Below, piece by piece: positions 14,062-22,575 of a stretch of DNA of 64,000 bases. The notes beneath the pieces were generated by a model. That model saw only the letters and a list, made by a program, of their open reading frames with translations. It was not told the origin of the DNA and did no database searches. Within the stretch, counting starts at the first letter, position 1; the number at the start of each line of letters is the position of its first letter. Position numbers and translations under genes: made by a program. The stretch comes from Timema cristinae (taxonomy: Eukaryota; Arthropoda; Insecta; Phasmatodea; Timematidae), in NCBI GenBank assembly GCA_039000515.1, contig JBCFYV010009882.1, forward strand, positions 106,968,821 to 107,032,820, written 5' to 3'.

Positions 14062-17000
14062 ACACACGCACACACGTACACAATATATACAAGACAATAA
14101 TATGACATCACTTTTTTCTTTTCATGCATTGTTTGTTAAATATCATCACAAATGACAAAATATATTTTAACGTTTTTCAGATAACATGAAAATATAGTTA
14201 GTTATTGCACTAACCTTGCTTTATCACAAGATTGATATTGGTGAAAGTGCACCCATTCGCCACCCACCGAAAGGGTACCACTACACTGTCGGGATAAAAT
14301 TAGAAGTGTTGTGAAAGAGATGAGTGAAAATGTCATAATTCAACCTTCAACCTCCCTGTGTAACTCACAATTTGTTATTGTGAAGAAGAAAGATGGTGGA
14401 GTTAAGTTTGGATAAAATTTTCAGCGACTCAATTATATTACCAAGAACGACGCTTATCCTCTCCCTTGGATAAACACTCTACTGAAGTGTTTGGGAGGTG
14501 GGAGGCTATTTTCCACACTTGATATGATGCATGGCTATTGGCAGATTTCAGTAGTCTATTAAGACCGTGAGAAGATCACATTCTCCGTGAGAAGGCAACA
14601 TTTAAAACAGGAGATGGACTGTTGGAATTCATGGTCCTTCCCTTTGGAGTTTGTGATGGCCCAAGCACATACCAAAGATTGATGGATCTAGCTCTATTTG
14701 GTCTCTAGGGTATACAGCAATTATGCACCTGAATGACACCATTGTGACCTTTAAGATCAACATTTAAGAGCACATCACTAGGTTCTGTGAAGTTTCAATA
14801 GGTTACTGGAAGCTGGCTTGAAGGTGAAACCATCAAAATGTAATATATTTCGAGCAACTTTAAAGTTTCTTGGACATGTTATTTCAAAGGAAGGTGTGGC
14901 CACTGATCCAGACCAAATTCACACAGTAATGGGCTGTCCCATACCTAGGAGAGGATCCCAGAGGACTGGACAAAGGGTTAAATAGTACTTATCTTCAAGA
15001 AATGTGAATGAAGGAAGTGTGGAAATTACTGAGGAGTCGCCCAGATGAGCCACTGTGTGAAGTTGTATGAAAATATAGCGAAGAAAAGAAGAATTAGGGG
15101 AAATGTAGAAGGGAGATCGAGGGAGGAACAGTATGGCTTCAGACCAGGAAGGTCCACATTAGATCTTATATTTGCAGTAAGGCAGAGAGACTAAGAGATA
15201 CACTATCAGTATGGGAAGAACCTGTTGACGACCTTCTTGTATATTGAGAAAGTATATAATGGTGTGTGCATATGTAGTGTATGACTAGCACAGAAGAAGA
15301 TACCACTACTGTTCATTGTACTGATGGAGGAAATAATTATGGACGTGTTAAAAGGATTGGGTAGGGAAGTATTAAAGCAATGGTGTTTGCAGATGACCTG
15401 TTGGTATGAGCCAATGAAGATAAATAAGTTCAGGGGCAGTTGGATTCATAGAATATAATGGTGGAGAGGTATGGAATAAGATTTAATGTAAGAAAGAGTG
15501 AGATGGTGATTACAACAAGGAAGAGAGACAGGTACATGAATGGTGTGACATTAGGAGGGTTGAGCAGTTGAAGATAGTGGAAAGCTGTAAATACTTGGGG
15601 TGTGTCAAGTTATTTTTAAATGAGCCTGATAATTAATATTGTCTATAAAATGTTTATAGTAAATTTATATTAAAACATACTTGAGTGAAGCTACTTTGCC
15701 AGTATTATTTATTCTCTATTGCATTTTTCGTAATTGATTACAGAAAAGATGCTATACAAATTTTGGAAACAGCCCAGAATGTTGTTGATGCTTTGAATGA
15801 AGCAAAAGAAGCGCAAGATAAAGCAGAGGATGCTATTTCCAAGGCTAAAAAGGATATCGAGACAGCAAAATTGGACTTAACATCCGTATGTTTTAGTTCT
15901 AAGATATTTTATGGAACCTTATTACATTCATTTGTCAAGCCAAAAATTTGACTTGTAATACCAAAGTATGTATCTTTGATTAAATCATCTCAAGTAAAGT
16001 CTTAACAGAAAATTGATTATTTAATTTTTAGAATGCTTCAGAATTTTTCTCTGAATGTGTTAGGAGTATTCATTTGCCTAAGACTTCCATGCAAAATTAG
16101 CCTATTGTTATCATGAAAATTGTTGACCTCAAGATTTTTATGAATTTGTTTTGAGTGTCTGAACCCAAAAAAGTGAATTTTAAAATGTATGCCCACATGT
16201 CTGTCTGTTTTTCCCTGACCACAGATTTGAAATGGTTTGATGGATTTTGTTCAAACCTGATATCTTGATGGTATGGACAATTTTTTTGATTTTGACCCTT
16301 GTTCTCATATTAATGATAGCTTACTGATAAGTAATTATTTTTAATTCCAAATTTTTTAAATGGCTAAATCAATTTTGTTTTTAAAAAAATCTTGGGAGTG
16401 TTTGACCTCCCAGATAACACTGTACAATTTGTTTTGGGATAAAAATTTGCTTAAGGGTAGTTTTTTGATAAGTGATCTTTGAAAATTCAAAATATTTGGA
16501 AAATGTCTCTTTTTTTTATGTCAGAGTTTTTGACATGACAAATAAAACTTTATAATTACTGATTTTGGGGAGAAAATTTGTTTAAGGATATTTTACTGAA
16601 GACTGTTTATTTTATAAATAATTAAATGTACATTTTTTTGTAAAATTTTAATTCTTTTTTAAATATCTCTATATATTTTGTTCAAAATTGGTATTGGGAA
16701 ACTATTTTACATGATCAATAATAAGCGTAAGTCACTTTACCCAAAATGCAAGAGATCCTATTTCATCTTAAATATTTAAACATTTAATTTACCTATTATA
16801 ATAACTGCTCGAAGTCACTGCCATTGTTTTTGATGCACTTAGAATACCTATGTGATACAGATTTACAGATTCTGTAACACAATTCTGTCTCAAATATTTC
16901 TTGAAATTTAAGTCCTATAACTTCTCTCAACTGCCCCAAATCACGCCGTTTCACAGTAAAAAAACTCGTTTTTCATTATGCCTCACATGGAGAAGTCACA

Positions 17001-18623
17001 GGAGGTTAAATTCGGAGATCTTGCAAAACACTCAATGGTTTCTCTTCTATCCATCCACTTGCCAAAGTGCTCATTTAAAAAGTTAAGAACAATAATAATT
17101 GCAAAGTGCTGGGGGAGCCCCATCTTTTTGTAAAGATAGTCTTGCCTCTCATGTTTTAAAAAATAGGGCTATTTTCCAATTCGATGATTACTTCATGAAG
17201 TATTTACAGGTAGTTAACTGTGGTCACTGTTCCATCAGAAAAATAGGGTCCAATTATACCTGCACTGCATGTCCCTGCCCTAACTGTGACACCTGGTAAA
17301 TTTAATTCTTCATTGATGACGGCATATGGATTTTCAGTTGCCGATTAGACATAACTGTGCTTAATAGCACGTCCATTCAATTTAAAAGTGGCTTCATCAG
17401 TACAAAAGATACATTTATAGAATTCAGGATCCGCCTTGTTTTGAATTATGTACTTCTAACAGAATTAAAGGCGCCTGTTGGGATCGTCTTCATGCAGGGC
17501 TTGTAGTAGCATAGGCCTGTATGGTTTTGTTCTCATACTTTTTAACATTCTTCTAAAACTTCTATCTGTCTCTCTCGATGCTTTTCCTGCTCATTTTTGT
17601 GGTGATTTAACGAGAGTTTCTGCTACAATATGCATATTTTCAGCTAAACAAATCGACCTAGGATGTTCGGAGCACAATAAATCGGCTACTGAACATGTCC
17701 ACTTAAACCTCTTATTAAGGTTATAAATTGTTTGGTGAACTGGAGGTTGAGTATCATGAAAATGTTCTTCAAATCGGTTTTTACTACAGAAAAATCATTA
17801 TAATACTTCCACAATTTTATTTAAGTAACATTCACTGTTCAGATGAAAATTTTCTACTCATAATGATGCTTAAAACCAACAGTGCTAACAATGACACCAC
17901 ACATGCCACGTGTCAGACTAAGCAAAAATAAGATGTACATGCTATTTCAATAAGGCTGGGGGGGGGGGGGGACGCTTAGCCGTAACTGTTCTATTTATAG
18001 AACACCATCACCCACCTTGACTTGCACAACAGTAAACTGAGCTAAGGACAACAGCAGTAAAGCGACTTATGCCGGACCCGTTATATAAAGAGTGTTTATT
18101 GTTATTAACAAGATGATGTGTTTGTTTTTATGAGGAAAATTTAAGGGTAGTTTACTTAAAACCTACTTTTGAAAATTAATGACCGCATGAGTCAATTTTT
18201 AGTAGCTTTTTCATCTTGTATGAAATAAGTCATCTGACTTCAAATTTTTAATTACTAGAAATAAAATGTTTTTTCAGATTAGCAGTGAAACAGATGAAGC
18301 CCAACAGAAAGCAAATGAAACTGTTACTGATGTTGACTTGTTGAAAGATAGATTGAAGCAATTACAGACTAGTGTACTGATAAATGAGCGCGCAGCTAAT
18401 GAAGTAGCAGAAGCCGCAAGAAAAGTGAAGGATGAAGCTAATAGTGCAGAGGCAAATGCTAATTATCTAAGTAATGACTATCAACAGGCAGCTGATTCTC
18501 TACAACGTAGAACGGCTGCTTCCAGTGAATCACAAAAACGTGCCCGTGGTTTATTGGAAAGAGCTAGTCAATTTTCTGTAGGTACCACAGCCAAGCTCAA
18601 AGATTTAGAAGGTGAGTACATTA

Positions 18624-18663
<40 letters not shown>

Positions 18664-21600
18664 TGTTTTTGTTGGTATAGCAATTTAACATTTATTCATT
18701 ATTTATGCATATGTTCATAGTTCTGATTATAGTATGTTCTTGCCTGATATGTATTTAGTTTTTTTTAGTTCATATTAATATTTTGGTTAATAAACTACTT
18801 TTCAATCCGGTAATGTTTGATGTTCATAGAGTAAACGTTATAAAAACCTGTGGTGGCACGTTTTCAGGTTATGGGTCCAGAGTCCTTTAAAATGAATGAA
18901 CATTTATTATTGTCTTTGTGCATCAAGAATCAACATTAACATTAACCTCTAGAAGATTTAGCCTAGAAGAAGCCTTGTTCGCCACCATGACAGATGAAGA
19001 AAAGTATCATGTTCCATTATTTGATGGTTCAAACTTCCGTAACTGGAAGTTTAGAATGGAAACACTGCTTGATGAACTCAATTTGCTGGAAGTAGTTCAA
19101 AGTGATTACCGAACAAAAGTAATTTTCAATGAATCTGATAGTTCTGAAATATCGAATAAGAAGACAAAAGAATTGGCGGAGTGGAAGAAAAAAGATCAAA
19201 ATGCAAATCTAAATTAGTCCAGAAACTTTCAGACAACGTTCTTGAATTTTACGTAAAAGTATTTTATTGATGGAGTTCAATCCATCAAGTGAAACTCTGG
19301 AGGTACATTTTAATAGATTTGATAAATTGATTCGGGAATTACGGTCAACAGGTGCTACATTAGAGGAATTAGATATTGTCTGCCATCTTTTAACTACCAT
19401 GCCGAACGAATACAATGTAGTTGTTACTGCTCTTGAGACTCTGGCCGAAAAATTGACATTGAGCTTTGTAAAGAATAGGTTATTAGATGAGGAACAGAAA
19501 CGATTTTCAGAGGGTATAACAACAGAAGTCATAACCTCACATTCCTTTATGACCCAAGCAAATCGGAAATTTACACATAGCCATAAGAAACAGTCTCAAT
19601 CTTTTTATCAACAAACTAGGCCTAATCAAAACACTCAGCGAAGTCAACTTCAGTGCAAATTTTGTAAAAAAATTGGACATATGATCTCCTGTCGCTGGGT
19701 CTTCAGCATCAAGAGAGATCAAGATGTTAATAAGGATTGCTATAAAGCAAGGTTGGTGGTTAAAGGTTGTCAACAGAAGAAAGGTTTCGATTTTAGTGGG
19801 ACTTATGCCCCAGTAGCACGTATGACTACTGTGAGAACAATGATAGCCATCATTAATCAAGAAGATTTACATGCATGTCAGATGGATGTGAAGAATGCAT
19901 TTTTGCATGGAACCCTGTCCGAAGAAGTCTACATGTAACAACCCCCTGGTTTTTCAAATAATTTAGAACTTGTTTACAAGCTCAAGAAATCATTGTATGG
20001 CCTCAAGCAGGCACCCAGAGAATGGAACAAGTGCCTTGACACTTTTCTTAGATCACTTGGTTTTCAACCAGTGCAGAATGATCCATGTCTGTACCTACAT
20101 GTTGTCGGTGATACCAAGGTCTACATTCTGATTTTTGTTGACGATTTGATCATCAGCAGTCCTCATATACAACCTCTTGAGAAGATCAAAGCTGCACTTC
20201 AAGCTAAATTTGACATGAAAGATCTGGGTAACTTACACTTTTTCCTCGGAATAAAAATTGAGAAAAGAAACGATGGTATATATCTTAGTCAACCATCTTA
20301 TATCAAAAGACTTTTATGCAAATTTAACATGGAAAACTTCAAAATAGCTAAAACACCAATGGAGACAAAAACCCCTATTGAAGATGGAGGATCAACCCCT
20401 ATATTTGGCATCAAGCCATACAGAGTTCATAGGCAGTTTGATGCACTTAATGTTATGCACCAGACCTGACCTGAGTTTTTCTGTCAATTATTTCAGCAGG
20501 TTTCAAAGCTGTTCAACTAACACTCATTGGGAGTCACTGAAGTGCATTCTTCGCTATTTTCAAGGAACTTTACACCTAGTTCTGCACTTTCCTAAAGAAA
20601 AAGGGACACTCCTAATCACATATGCTGATGGAGATTGGGCCAACAATTCCAGTCGTAAGTCAACATCTGGATTTCTTCTGAAAGTGTTTGGTTCGACTGT
20701 ATCTTGGACAACTAGAAAGCAGTTCATTATTGCCTTGAGTACGTGTGAGGCAGAATTCATTTTACTTGCCAATGCCTGTACTGATGTCCTGTGACTACGC
20801 AATCTACTACTGGAGCTGGGAATCGACCCTGGAGTGCCTACCATATATGAGGACAACCAGCCTGCCATCAAGTGTCTTGAGAAGTGGGAACACAGAAGAT
20901 TGAAACATAGGGATATGAAATATAATTTTGTAAGGGAGTTAGTGCGTGATAAAGTAAGATTGAATATGTTCAAAGTGAATTTCTAATTGCTGACATTTTA
21001 ACCAAAAGCTTAAATGTTACTAAGTTTAAACAACTATGTAAGTGGCTGGGATTGAATGCATCATTGATTATGTATTCCTCCATGTTCCCAACATTTGCCT
21101 CCTTTCACACCCTTGTTTCTTGCATCCATGTTGAACACACTTGCCTCCTCTCAGTGCACATTTAAAGCGTGTTAAATTGAGGCAAAGTGTTGGTATAGAA
21201 ATTTAACATTTATTCATTATTTACATATATGTTGGTAGTTCTGTTTATAGTATGTTCTTGCCTGATATGTATTTAGTTTTTAGTTCATATTAATATTTAG
21301 GTTAATAAACTACTTCTCGATCCTGTAATGTTTGATATTCATAGAGTAAACTTATAAAAACCTCTGGTGGCATGTTTTCAGTTTTTACTAAAGCTTTCAT
21401 TGAATCCTTGATTTTTCTTCATATGTCACACTAATCTCAATTATAAATATAATCTTATCATAACATATTAAATATTTAAATAGCAGTGACTTTTGCTAAA
21501 AAAAGTATTGATTTTGCTTCTGTATTCTTAAGAAGTTTCTTATTTTCAGATATGAGTAGTGACTATGCCAGTAAGGAGAAGGAGCTTAATGATGTGTCTG

Positions 21601-21689
21601 GGGAAATTGATGAACTTATAAACCGTATGAATGACTACTTAAAAAATATAAACATTCAGTCAGATTACTATCGCACATGCGTTTCATAA
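1..21689 (+). CDS. LanB1: Laminin subunit beta, C-terminal part of gene (9 exons, 5' end outside window)
   Basis: Extracellular basement-membrane glycoprotein chain that joins alpha and gamma chains through a long coiled coil. Exons seen: 1-9, 408-592, 6009-6244, 11785-11970, 13079-13267, 13567-13730, 15744-15885, 18278-18611 and 21550-21689. All junctions are GT-AG and all phases agree, giving about 527 codons. The product is heptad-rich and alpha-helical with no globular domain. Between its two coiled-coil stretches is a Cys-rich insert (six Cys in about 27 residues, exon at 11785), the beta-chain-specific 'beta knob', which excludes alpha and gamma chains. It ends in YYRTCVS followed by a stop; the penultimate-region Cys corresponds to the one that pairs with the gamma chain at the laminin C-terminus. 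The N-terminal LN, LE and LF domains lie upstream of the window. No frameshift or in-frame stop is seen in the exons, so the gene looks intact. Identification by family knowledge; very secure as a beta chain, while the exact paralogue (beta-1/2 type) is inferred. Confidence 0.95.
408..592 (+). CDS. LanB1: LanB1 exon, start of visible coiled coil
   Basis: The acceptor ends in ...AACTGTAG (401-407) and the donor is GTATGT at 593. The exon enters with one base completing a codon and leaves with one base (phase 1). It encodes a charged, Leu/Ala-rich helix ending in ...LQEANVE, the stretch that precedes the beta knob in laminin beta chains. The frame is open from 409. Confidence 0.9.
593..1024 (+). 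other. LanB1 intron, unassigned start
   Basis: Start of the 5.4-kb intron between the exons at 408 and 6009. AT-rich with short T runs near 905-940. I see no gene or recognisable repeat here. Confidence 0.5.
1025..2780 (+). pseudogene. Degenerate DNA-transposon protein relic (hAT-like type, family uncertain)
   Basis: Conceptual translation over several frames gives blocks that recur in a family of transposon-derived animal proteins: a [18 protein letters not shown] block with a following VVVRFWSE...TRYLTF (1090-1225), a GHATVKN...LNG block (1225-1330), and a longer open block at 1961-2332 with [18 protein letters not shown] Lys-rich C-terminal segment follows at about 2395-2780. Stops and frameshifts separate the blocks, so it cannot encode a full protein. 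It lies in sense orientation within the LanB1 intron. The C-terminal 300 bp recur at 9975-10265. I recognise the family only as uncharacterised transposase-like proteins; assignment to hAT is tentative. Confidence 0.55.
2973..3380. repeat. TG/TA/CA microsatellites
   Basis: A short (TG)n run lies at 2973-2990 and a longer compound (TG)n(TA)n(CA)n tract at about 3298-3378. The compound tract has partial self-complementarity (TG arm against CA arm) and could form a hairpin or cruciform. Confidence 0.85.
3381..6008 (+). other. LanB1 intron, mostly unassigned
   Basis: Apart from a minus-strand SINE-tail fragment near 4590-4640 I see no coding or mobile feature. The open frames in this stretch are short, AT-driven and lack any family resemblance. 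Confidence 0.4.
4590..4640 (-). repeat. SINE 3'-tail fragment
   Basis: The plus strand reads CACCGCTTCTTACTACCCGTTCG, the reverse complement of the tail shared by the SINEs of this window (CGAACGGGTAGTAAGACGCGGTG). The rest of the copy is too diverged to follow. Confidence 0.6.
6009..6244 (+). CDS. LanB1: LanB1 exon, coiled coil before beta knob
   Basis: Acceptor AATTTTAG (6001-6008), donor GTAAGT at 6245. It enters with two bases that complete the split Gly codon of the previous exon and leaves in phase 0. The encoded helix contains two N-glycosylation sequons (NLT near the start, NRT in the middle) and ends in ...DIPDLNEK, immediately before the beta-knob exon. Confidence 0.93.
6353..6475 (+). 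pseudogene. COI: NUMT: fragment of mitochondrial cytochrome c oxidase subunit I
   Basis: Reading from GAT at 6353 with the invertebrate mitochondrial code gives the highly conserved COI segment around IGGFGNWFVPL...GAYD.AFPR. The Trp of FGNW is TGA and several Met positions are ATA, so the stretch is not open under the nuclear code. It ends near a TAA after about 40 codons and the flanks are ordinary intron sequence. About 120 bp; some residues differ from the usual COI (for example GAYD where GAPD is typical), as expected for a decaying nuclear copy. It lies in the LanB1 intron between the exons at 6009 and 11785. Confidence 0.88.
6476..8459 (+). other. LanB1 intron, mostly unassigned
   Basis: AT-rich intron sequence. 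A SINE-tail fragment lies at about 7291-7330. The stretch 8090-8250 is less AT-rich and may be an old coding relic, but I cannot assign it. Confidence 0.4.
7291..7330 (-). repeat. SINE 3'-tail fragment
   Basis: The plus strand reads AGCACCGTGTCTTACTACCCGTTCAGG, the reverse complement of the shared SINE tail (one or two changes). No body is recognisable beyond it. Confidence 0.65.
8460..9030 (-). mobile_element. Non-LTR retrotransposon (LINE) fragment, 3' end of reverse transcriptase
   Basis: On the minus strand, from about 9030 down, the translation shows [11 protein letters not shown], then [24 protein letters not shown], then a [15 protein letters not shown] block: the thumb region that follows the polymerase in LINE ORF2 proteins. 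Further down (8660-8480) is a [12 protein letters not shown]-like block with a GRP-type segment, typical of the C-terminal end. Stops and frame changes interrupt it. It is antisense to LanB1, in an intron, and differs from the LINE family seen at 38.6, 45.2 and 59.6 kb. Confidence 0.72.
9655..10265 (+). mobile_element. Internally deleted DNA-transposon derivative
   Basis: Two parts abut. 9655-9965 is clearly similar to 33525-33850 (shared landmarks: AAAATATATCTTCTTTTAT, AGTGCCTAATGGGAA, CCAGCCCTGC, GTGTGCTGATATAACAAATT). 9975-10265 is similar to 2395-2790, the 3' end of the transposase relic at 1-2.8 kb (shared landmarks: AATAAAGAATGTCTG.TTGAAAACC and AAAGATTTTGTTTG.AGGTTTTATTATCT). The simplest reading is one element whose interior was deleted, joining its two ends. 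Confidence 0.62.
10312..11222. mobile_element. Probable fold-back/inverted-repeat element
   Basis: 10312-10370 (ATTGAAAGGAAGATGG...CACACTTACCAG) matches the reverse complement of 11165-11215 (CAATGAAAGGAGGTT...CACACTTACCAG). A second block, 10680-10800 (ACAATAAAACCACAACAAAA, CAGAAGAGAGTAAAACAAAG, ACTGGACTATGGCAGC), matches the reverse complement of 11045-11160. So the arms pair in order, with an extra segment in the left arm. No transposase is visible. Target-site duplication not resolved. Confidence 0.6.
11223..11784 (+). other. LanB1 intron, unassigned
   Basis: No recognisable coding or repeat feature; the last bases form the polypyrimidine tract and acceptor (TTTTCCAG) of the beta-knob exon. 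Confidence 0.5.
11785..11970 (+). CDS. LanB1: LanB1 exon encoding the Cys-rich beta knob
   Basis: Acceptor TTTTCCAG (11777-11784), donor GTAGAA at 11971; phase 0 at both ends, 62 codons. It starts [23 protein letters not shown] and has six Cys before returning to coiled coil at [20 protein letters not shown]. This Gly/Cys block interrupts the coiled coil only in laminin beta chains, so it is the most diagnostic exon of the window. Confidence 0.96.
11971..12505 (+). other. LanB1 intron, unassigned
   Basis: AT-rich; nothing recognised before the short MITE at 12506. Confidence 0.5.
12506..12603. mobile_element. Short MITE flanked by TA (Tc1/mariner-like)
   Basis: The ends are inverted repeats: CAGGATGTTCTGCTCGC...GGCCCCTGAG on the left and CTCAGGGCC...GCGAGCGGAACATCCTG on the right. 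It is flanked by TA on both sides (12504-12505 and 12604-12605), the duplication made by Tc1/mariner transposases. Total 98 bp, non-coding and GC-richer than the intron around it. Confidence 0.72.
12604..13078 (+). other. LanB1 intron, unassigned
   Basis: AT-rich intron sequence ending in a T-rich tract and acceptor TTAATCAG (13071-13078). No other feature seen. Confidence 0.5.
13079..13267 (+). CDS. LanB1: LanB1 exon, coiled coil after beta knob
   Basis: Acceptor ATCAG, donor GTATGA at 13268; 63 codons, phase 0 both ends. Encodes [20 protein letters not shown]... through [12 protein letters not shown], matching the position of the 'IRNFL...LDSIEAVANEVL' part of vertebrate beta-1. Confidence 0.94.
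13567..13730 (+). CDS. LanB1: LanB1 exon, coiled coil
   Basis: Acceptor TTTAATAG (13559-13566), donor GTAAGC at 13731. It starts [18 protein letters not shown] and ends in a split Arg codon (phase 2). Residues [12 protein letters not shown] align with the 'LQNLTEDIRERV' region of vertebrate beta-1. The preceding intron is only 299 bp. Confidence 0.94.
13731..14225 (+). repeat. LanB1 intron with (CT)n and (CA)n tract
   Basis: A (CT)n run spans about 14012-14058 and passes into a short CA-rich stretch to about 14085. Otherwise nothing is recognised. Confidence 0.85.
14226..14945 (+). pseudogene. Ty3/Gypsy reverse transcriptase relic
   Basis: Translation across frames gives the standard Gypsy RT blocks in order: [15 protein letters not shown], then [51 protein letters not shown] text, [10 protein letters not shown], and finally [11 protein letters not shown]...[11 protein letters not shown]. 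Several stops and shifts are present and the active-site YxDD region reads as a damaged HLNDTIV. No LTR, protease, RNase H or integrase was found next to it. Sense orientation in the LanB1 intron. Confidence 0.85.
14946..15605 (+). pseudogene. LINE reverse transcriptase relic
   Basis: Starts abruptly after the Gypsy relic. Blocks seen over several frames: [50 protein letters not shown], then FADDLLV at about 15390 and a [11 protein letters not shown] block after it. Same type as the relics at 38.6, 45.2 and 59.6 kb. Many stops; part of the palm domain is missing between about 15250 and 15370. Confidence 0.8.
15744..15885 (+). CDS. LanB1: LanB1 exon, coiled coil
   Basis: Acceptor GATTACAG (15736-15743), donor GTATGT at 15886. 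The first base completes the split Arg codon of the previous exon; phase 0 at the end. Encodes [20 protein letters not shown] and a run of Ala/Lys/Asp heptads, equivalent to the 'VKEALEEAEKAQVAAEKAI' part of beta-1. Confidence 0.94.
15886..16799 (+). repeat. LanB1 intron with AT-rich repetitive stretch
   Basis: 16190-16680 carries loosely repeated motifs (AAAATTTG.TTAAGG.TA.TTTT, then ACTGA or TGATAAGT...). The same motif appears again at 18135-18180, on the other side of the mariner relic. This suggests one older repeat split by that insertion. No coding signal. Confidence 0.45.
16800..17830 (-). pseudogene. mariner-like (DDE) transposase relic
   Basis: Minus-strand translation, from about 17450 down, shows [17 protein letters not shown], the block with the first catalytic Asp of insect mariner-type transposases. 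Then come YVWSATENP, a GVTV...[12 protein letters not shown] block, YLKYF, and [10 protein letters not shown] at about 17110, which is the GAPPH block. Upstream, about 17830-17480, is a damaged helix-turn-helix part. Stops and shifts occur throughout. The C-terminal WPPRSPDLTPLDFFLWG equivalent is badly decayed (17060-16950). Terminal repeats were not identified. Antisense to LanB1. Confidence 0.75.
17831..18277 (+). other. LanB1 intron, unassigned
   Basis: Contains a G run at 17958-17970 and the downstream half of the AT-rich repeat described for 16190-16680. It ends in acceptor TTTTTTCAG. Confidence 0.45.
18278..18611 (+). CDS. LanB1: LanB1 exon, main C-terminal coiled coil
   Basis: Acceptor TTTTTTCAG (18269-18277), donor GTGAGT at 18612. 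111 codons plus one base (phase 1). Encodes [20 protein letters not shown] through a long Ala/Lys/Asn helix to TTAKLKDLE, matching 'IESETAASEETLFNASQRI ... LQLLKDLE' in vertebrate beta-1. One sequon (NET). Confidence 0.95.
18670..18866 (+). repeat. Copia 5' LTR
   Basis: 197 bp, TG...CA ends. Pairs with the LTR at 21188-21380 along its whole length, including GTATGTTCTTGCCTGATATG, GGTTAATAAACTACTT and CATAGAGTAAAC. Confidence 0.93.
18867..18880 (+). other. Copia primer-binding site (internal initiator-tRNA-Met type)
   Basis: GGTTATGGGTCCAG starts at the base after the 5' LTR. Copia elements are known to prime with an internal fragment of initiator tRNA-Met, and their site reads GGTTATGGGCCCAG; here there is one change. 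Confidence 0.85.
18987..19690 (+). pseudogene. Copia gag remains
   Basis: The start at 18987 has a strong context (GCCACCATGA). The first block has [19 protein letters not shown], the Copia gag N-terminus. The frame stops at TAG 19215-19217, and a second block resumes near 19267 ([19 protein letters not shown], then [13 protein letters not shown]). A zinc-knuckle start [10 protein letters not shown] is seen at about 19651-19683. Just after GHM the sequence jumps in frame into reverse transcriptase, so the knuckle is cut short and protease and integrase are gone. Confidence 0.88.
19691..20985 (+). pseudogene. Copia reverse transcriptase and RNase H remains
   Basis: RT blocks in order: [51 protein letters not shown], then a stop (TAA 19936-19938) where a Lys or Gln is usual before QPPGF. 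Next come [13 protein letters not shown] and the active-site FVDDLIIS at about 20137-20160. A frameshift near 20380-20460 precedes [14 protein letters not shown]. RNase H shows [17 protein letters not shown], then [10 protein letters not shown] and, after a TGA at 20792, EDNQPAIKC and RLKHRDMKY. Not translatable as one protein. Confidence 0.9.
21188..21380 (+). repeat. Copia 3' LTR
   Basis: 193 bp with the same ends as the 5' LTR; followed by the GTTTT target duplication at 21381-21385. Confidence 0.93.
21550..21689 (+). CDS. LanB1: LanB1 terminal exon
   Basis: Acceptor TATTTTCAG (21541-21549); the first two bases complete the split Asp codon. Encodes [20 protein letters not shown] and ends SDYYRTCVS with TAA at 21687-21689. 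The near-terminal Cys corresponds to the disulfide-forming Cys in the YSTCL end of vertebrate beta-1. Start choice is set by phase, not by the internal Met. Confidence 0.95.
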
Positions 21690-22120
21690 AATCAATAGCT
21701 TATTGGAATATTGAGACAGTGACTTTGAGTCAGTTGATCATATGCAATGAAGAAAGTGATAAACTACACCATAAAGCTGCTAATGTGAACTTGAGTGAAT
21801 ATCCACGTGATTGTAACATTTAACTAGTTATTTAAAAAAAGTGCCAAGACTTATATTTACTACCAATTCAGCATTTGTATGATATTTCACTGTTTATAAT
21901 AATCTAGAAAGTAATTGTGAAACATGAATATTTATTAGAAGTATTTCAACATTATATTAACATGTTAAACAGTTCAACAGTCCAATGAAAGTAATATTTT
22001 TTTATGTGTTCTGCCATGTCAGTGGCATAAACTAATGATGTTTATTCATATTGTTTAATTTAACCTGGTATATTAAATGACTTGAAGTAAAGAATAAAAT
22101 TCTGTGAGCTCAAGAATGAG
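21690..22120 (+). other. LanB1: Probable LanB1 3' UTR with AATAAA at 22093-22098
   Basis: AT-rich non-coding sequence follows the stop. AATAAA at 22093-22098 is a plausible polyadenylation signal about 400 bp downstream. The true cleavage site cannot be seen from sequence alone. Confidence 0.5.
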
Positions 22121-22573
22121 GCAGAAAACCTATCATTAGACAGAACACCTAATAATAAATTGATAACAACATGTGAAATGATTTTAATATGCAATTGATT
22201 GAAAATGAATATGTTTTGCACAATGTATAATTATTTCTAAATTATAGTACACTCCTGCTAACTCATTTATTTAGATAAAGTTGTTCTCTATAGCATATAA
22301 TATCATGAATCAATATATTCTTTATATGTTGACTCAATAGTAATATTATTCAAAAAGTGCCAACTTTGCTTGTTATACTGTGCCAAAATTGGCATAAACA
22401 TTTTAATCATTTAATATTAATAATGTATGTAACACTAGGGAAATAACCTCACACCAATATAGGAACTGTAAATCTGTACCAAGTTTTTCCCTCCATTTCT
22501 ACCGAATCCTCAGAATATTTTTTCTAATTATTATTTATAAAATTCCCCTATACAAATAAGGTTTCACCACTCC
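22121..22573. other. Intergenic, unassigned
   Basis: AT-rich. No coding or repeat feature recognised. Confidence 0.5.
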
Positions 22574-22575
22574 TA

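Larger units (their letters stand above)
18670..21380 (+). mobile_element. Internally deleted Ty1/Copia retrotransposon with both LTRs
   Basis: Two LTRs, 18670-18866 and 21188-21380, each begin TGTTGGTATAG and end TTTTCA. They bound a 2.3-kb interior, and the whole is flanked by the 5-bp direct repeat GTTTT (18665-18669 and 21381-21385). The primer site follows the 5' LTR directly, and a purine-rich stretch (GAGGCAAAG, 21179-21187) precedes the 3' LTR. The interior holds gag remains, then reverse transcriptase and RNase H remains; protease and integrase are missing. Stops and frameshifts make it non-autonomous. It sits in the last LanB1 intron, which would be only about 222 bp without it. The LTRs differ at roughly 15 positions by eye (about 8%) plus two indels, so the insertion is not recent. 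Confidence 0.95.

Noticed and set aside
18266..18277. Possible upstream start for the LanB1 exon at 18278
   Set aside because: The bases before 18278 are the polypyrimidine tract and acceptor; phase with the previous exon fixes 18278 as the exon start.
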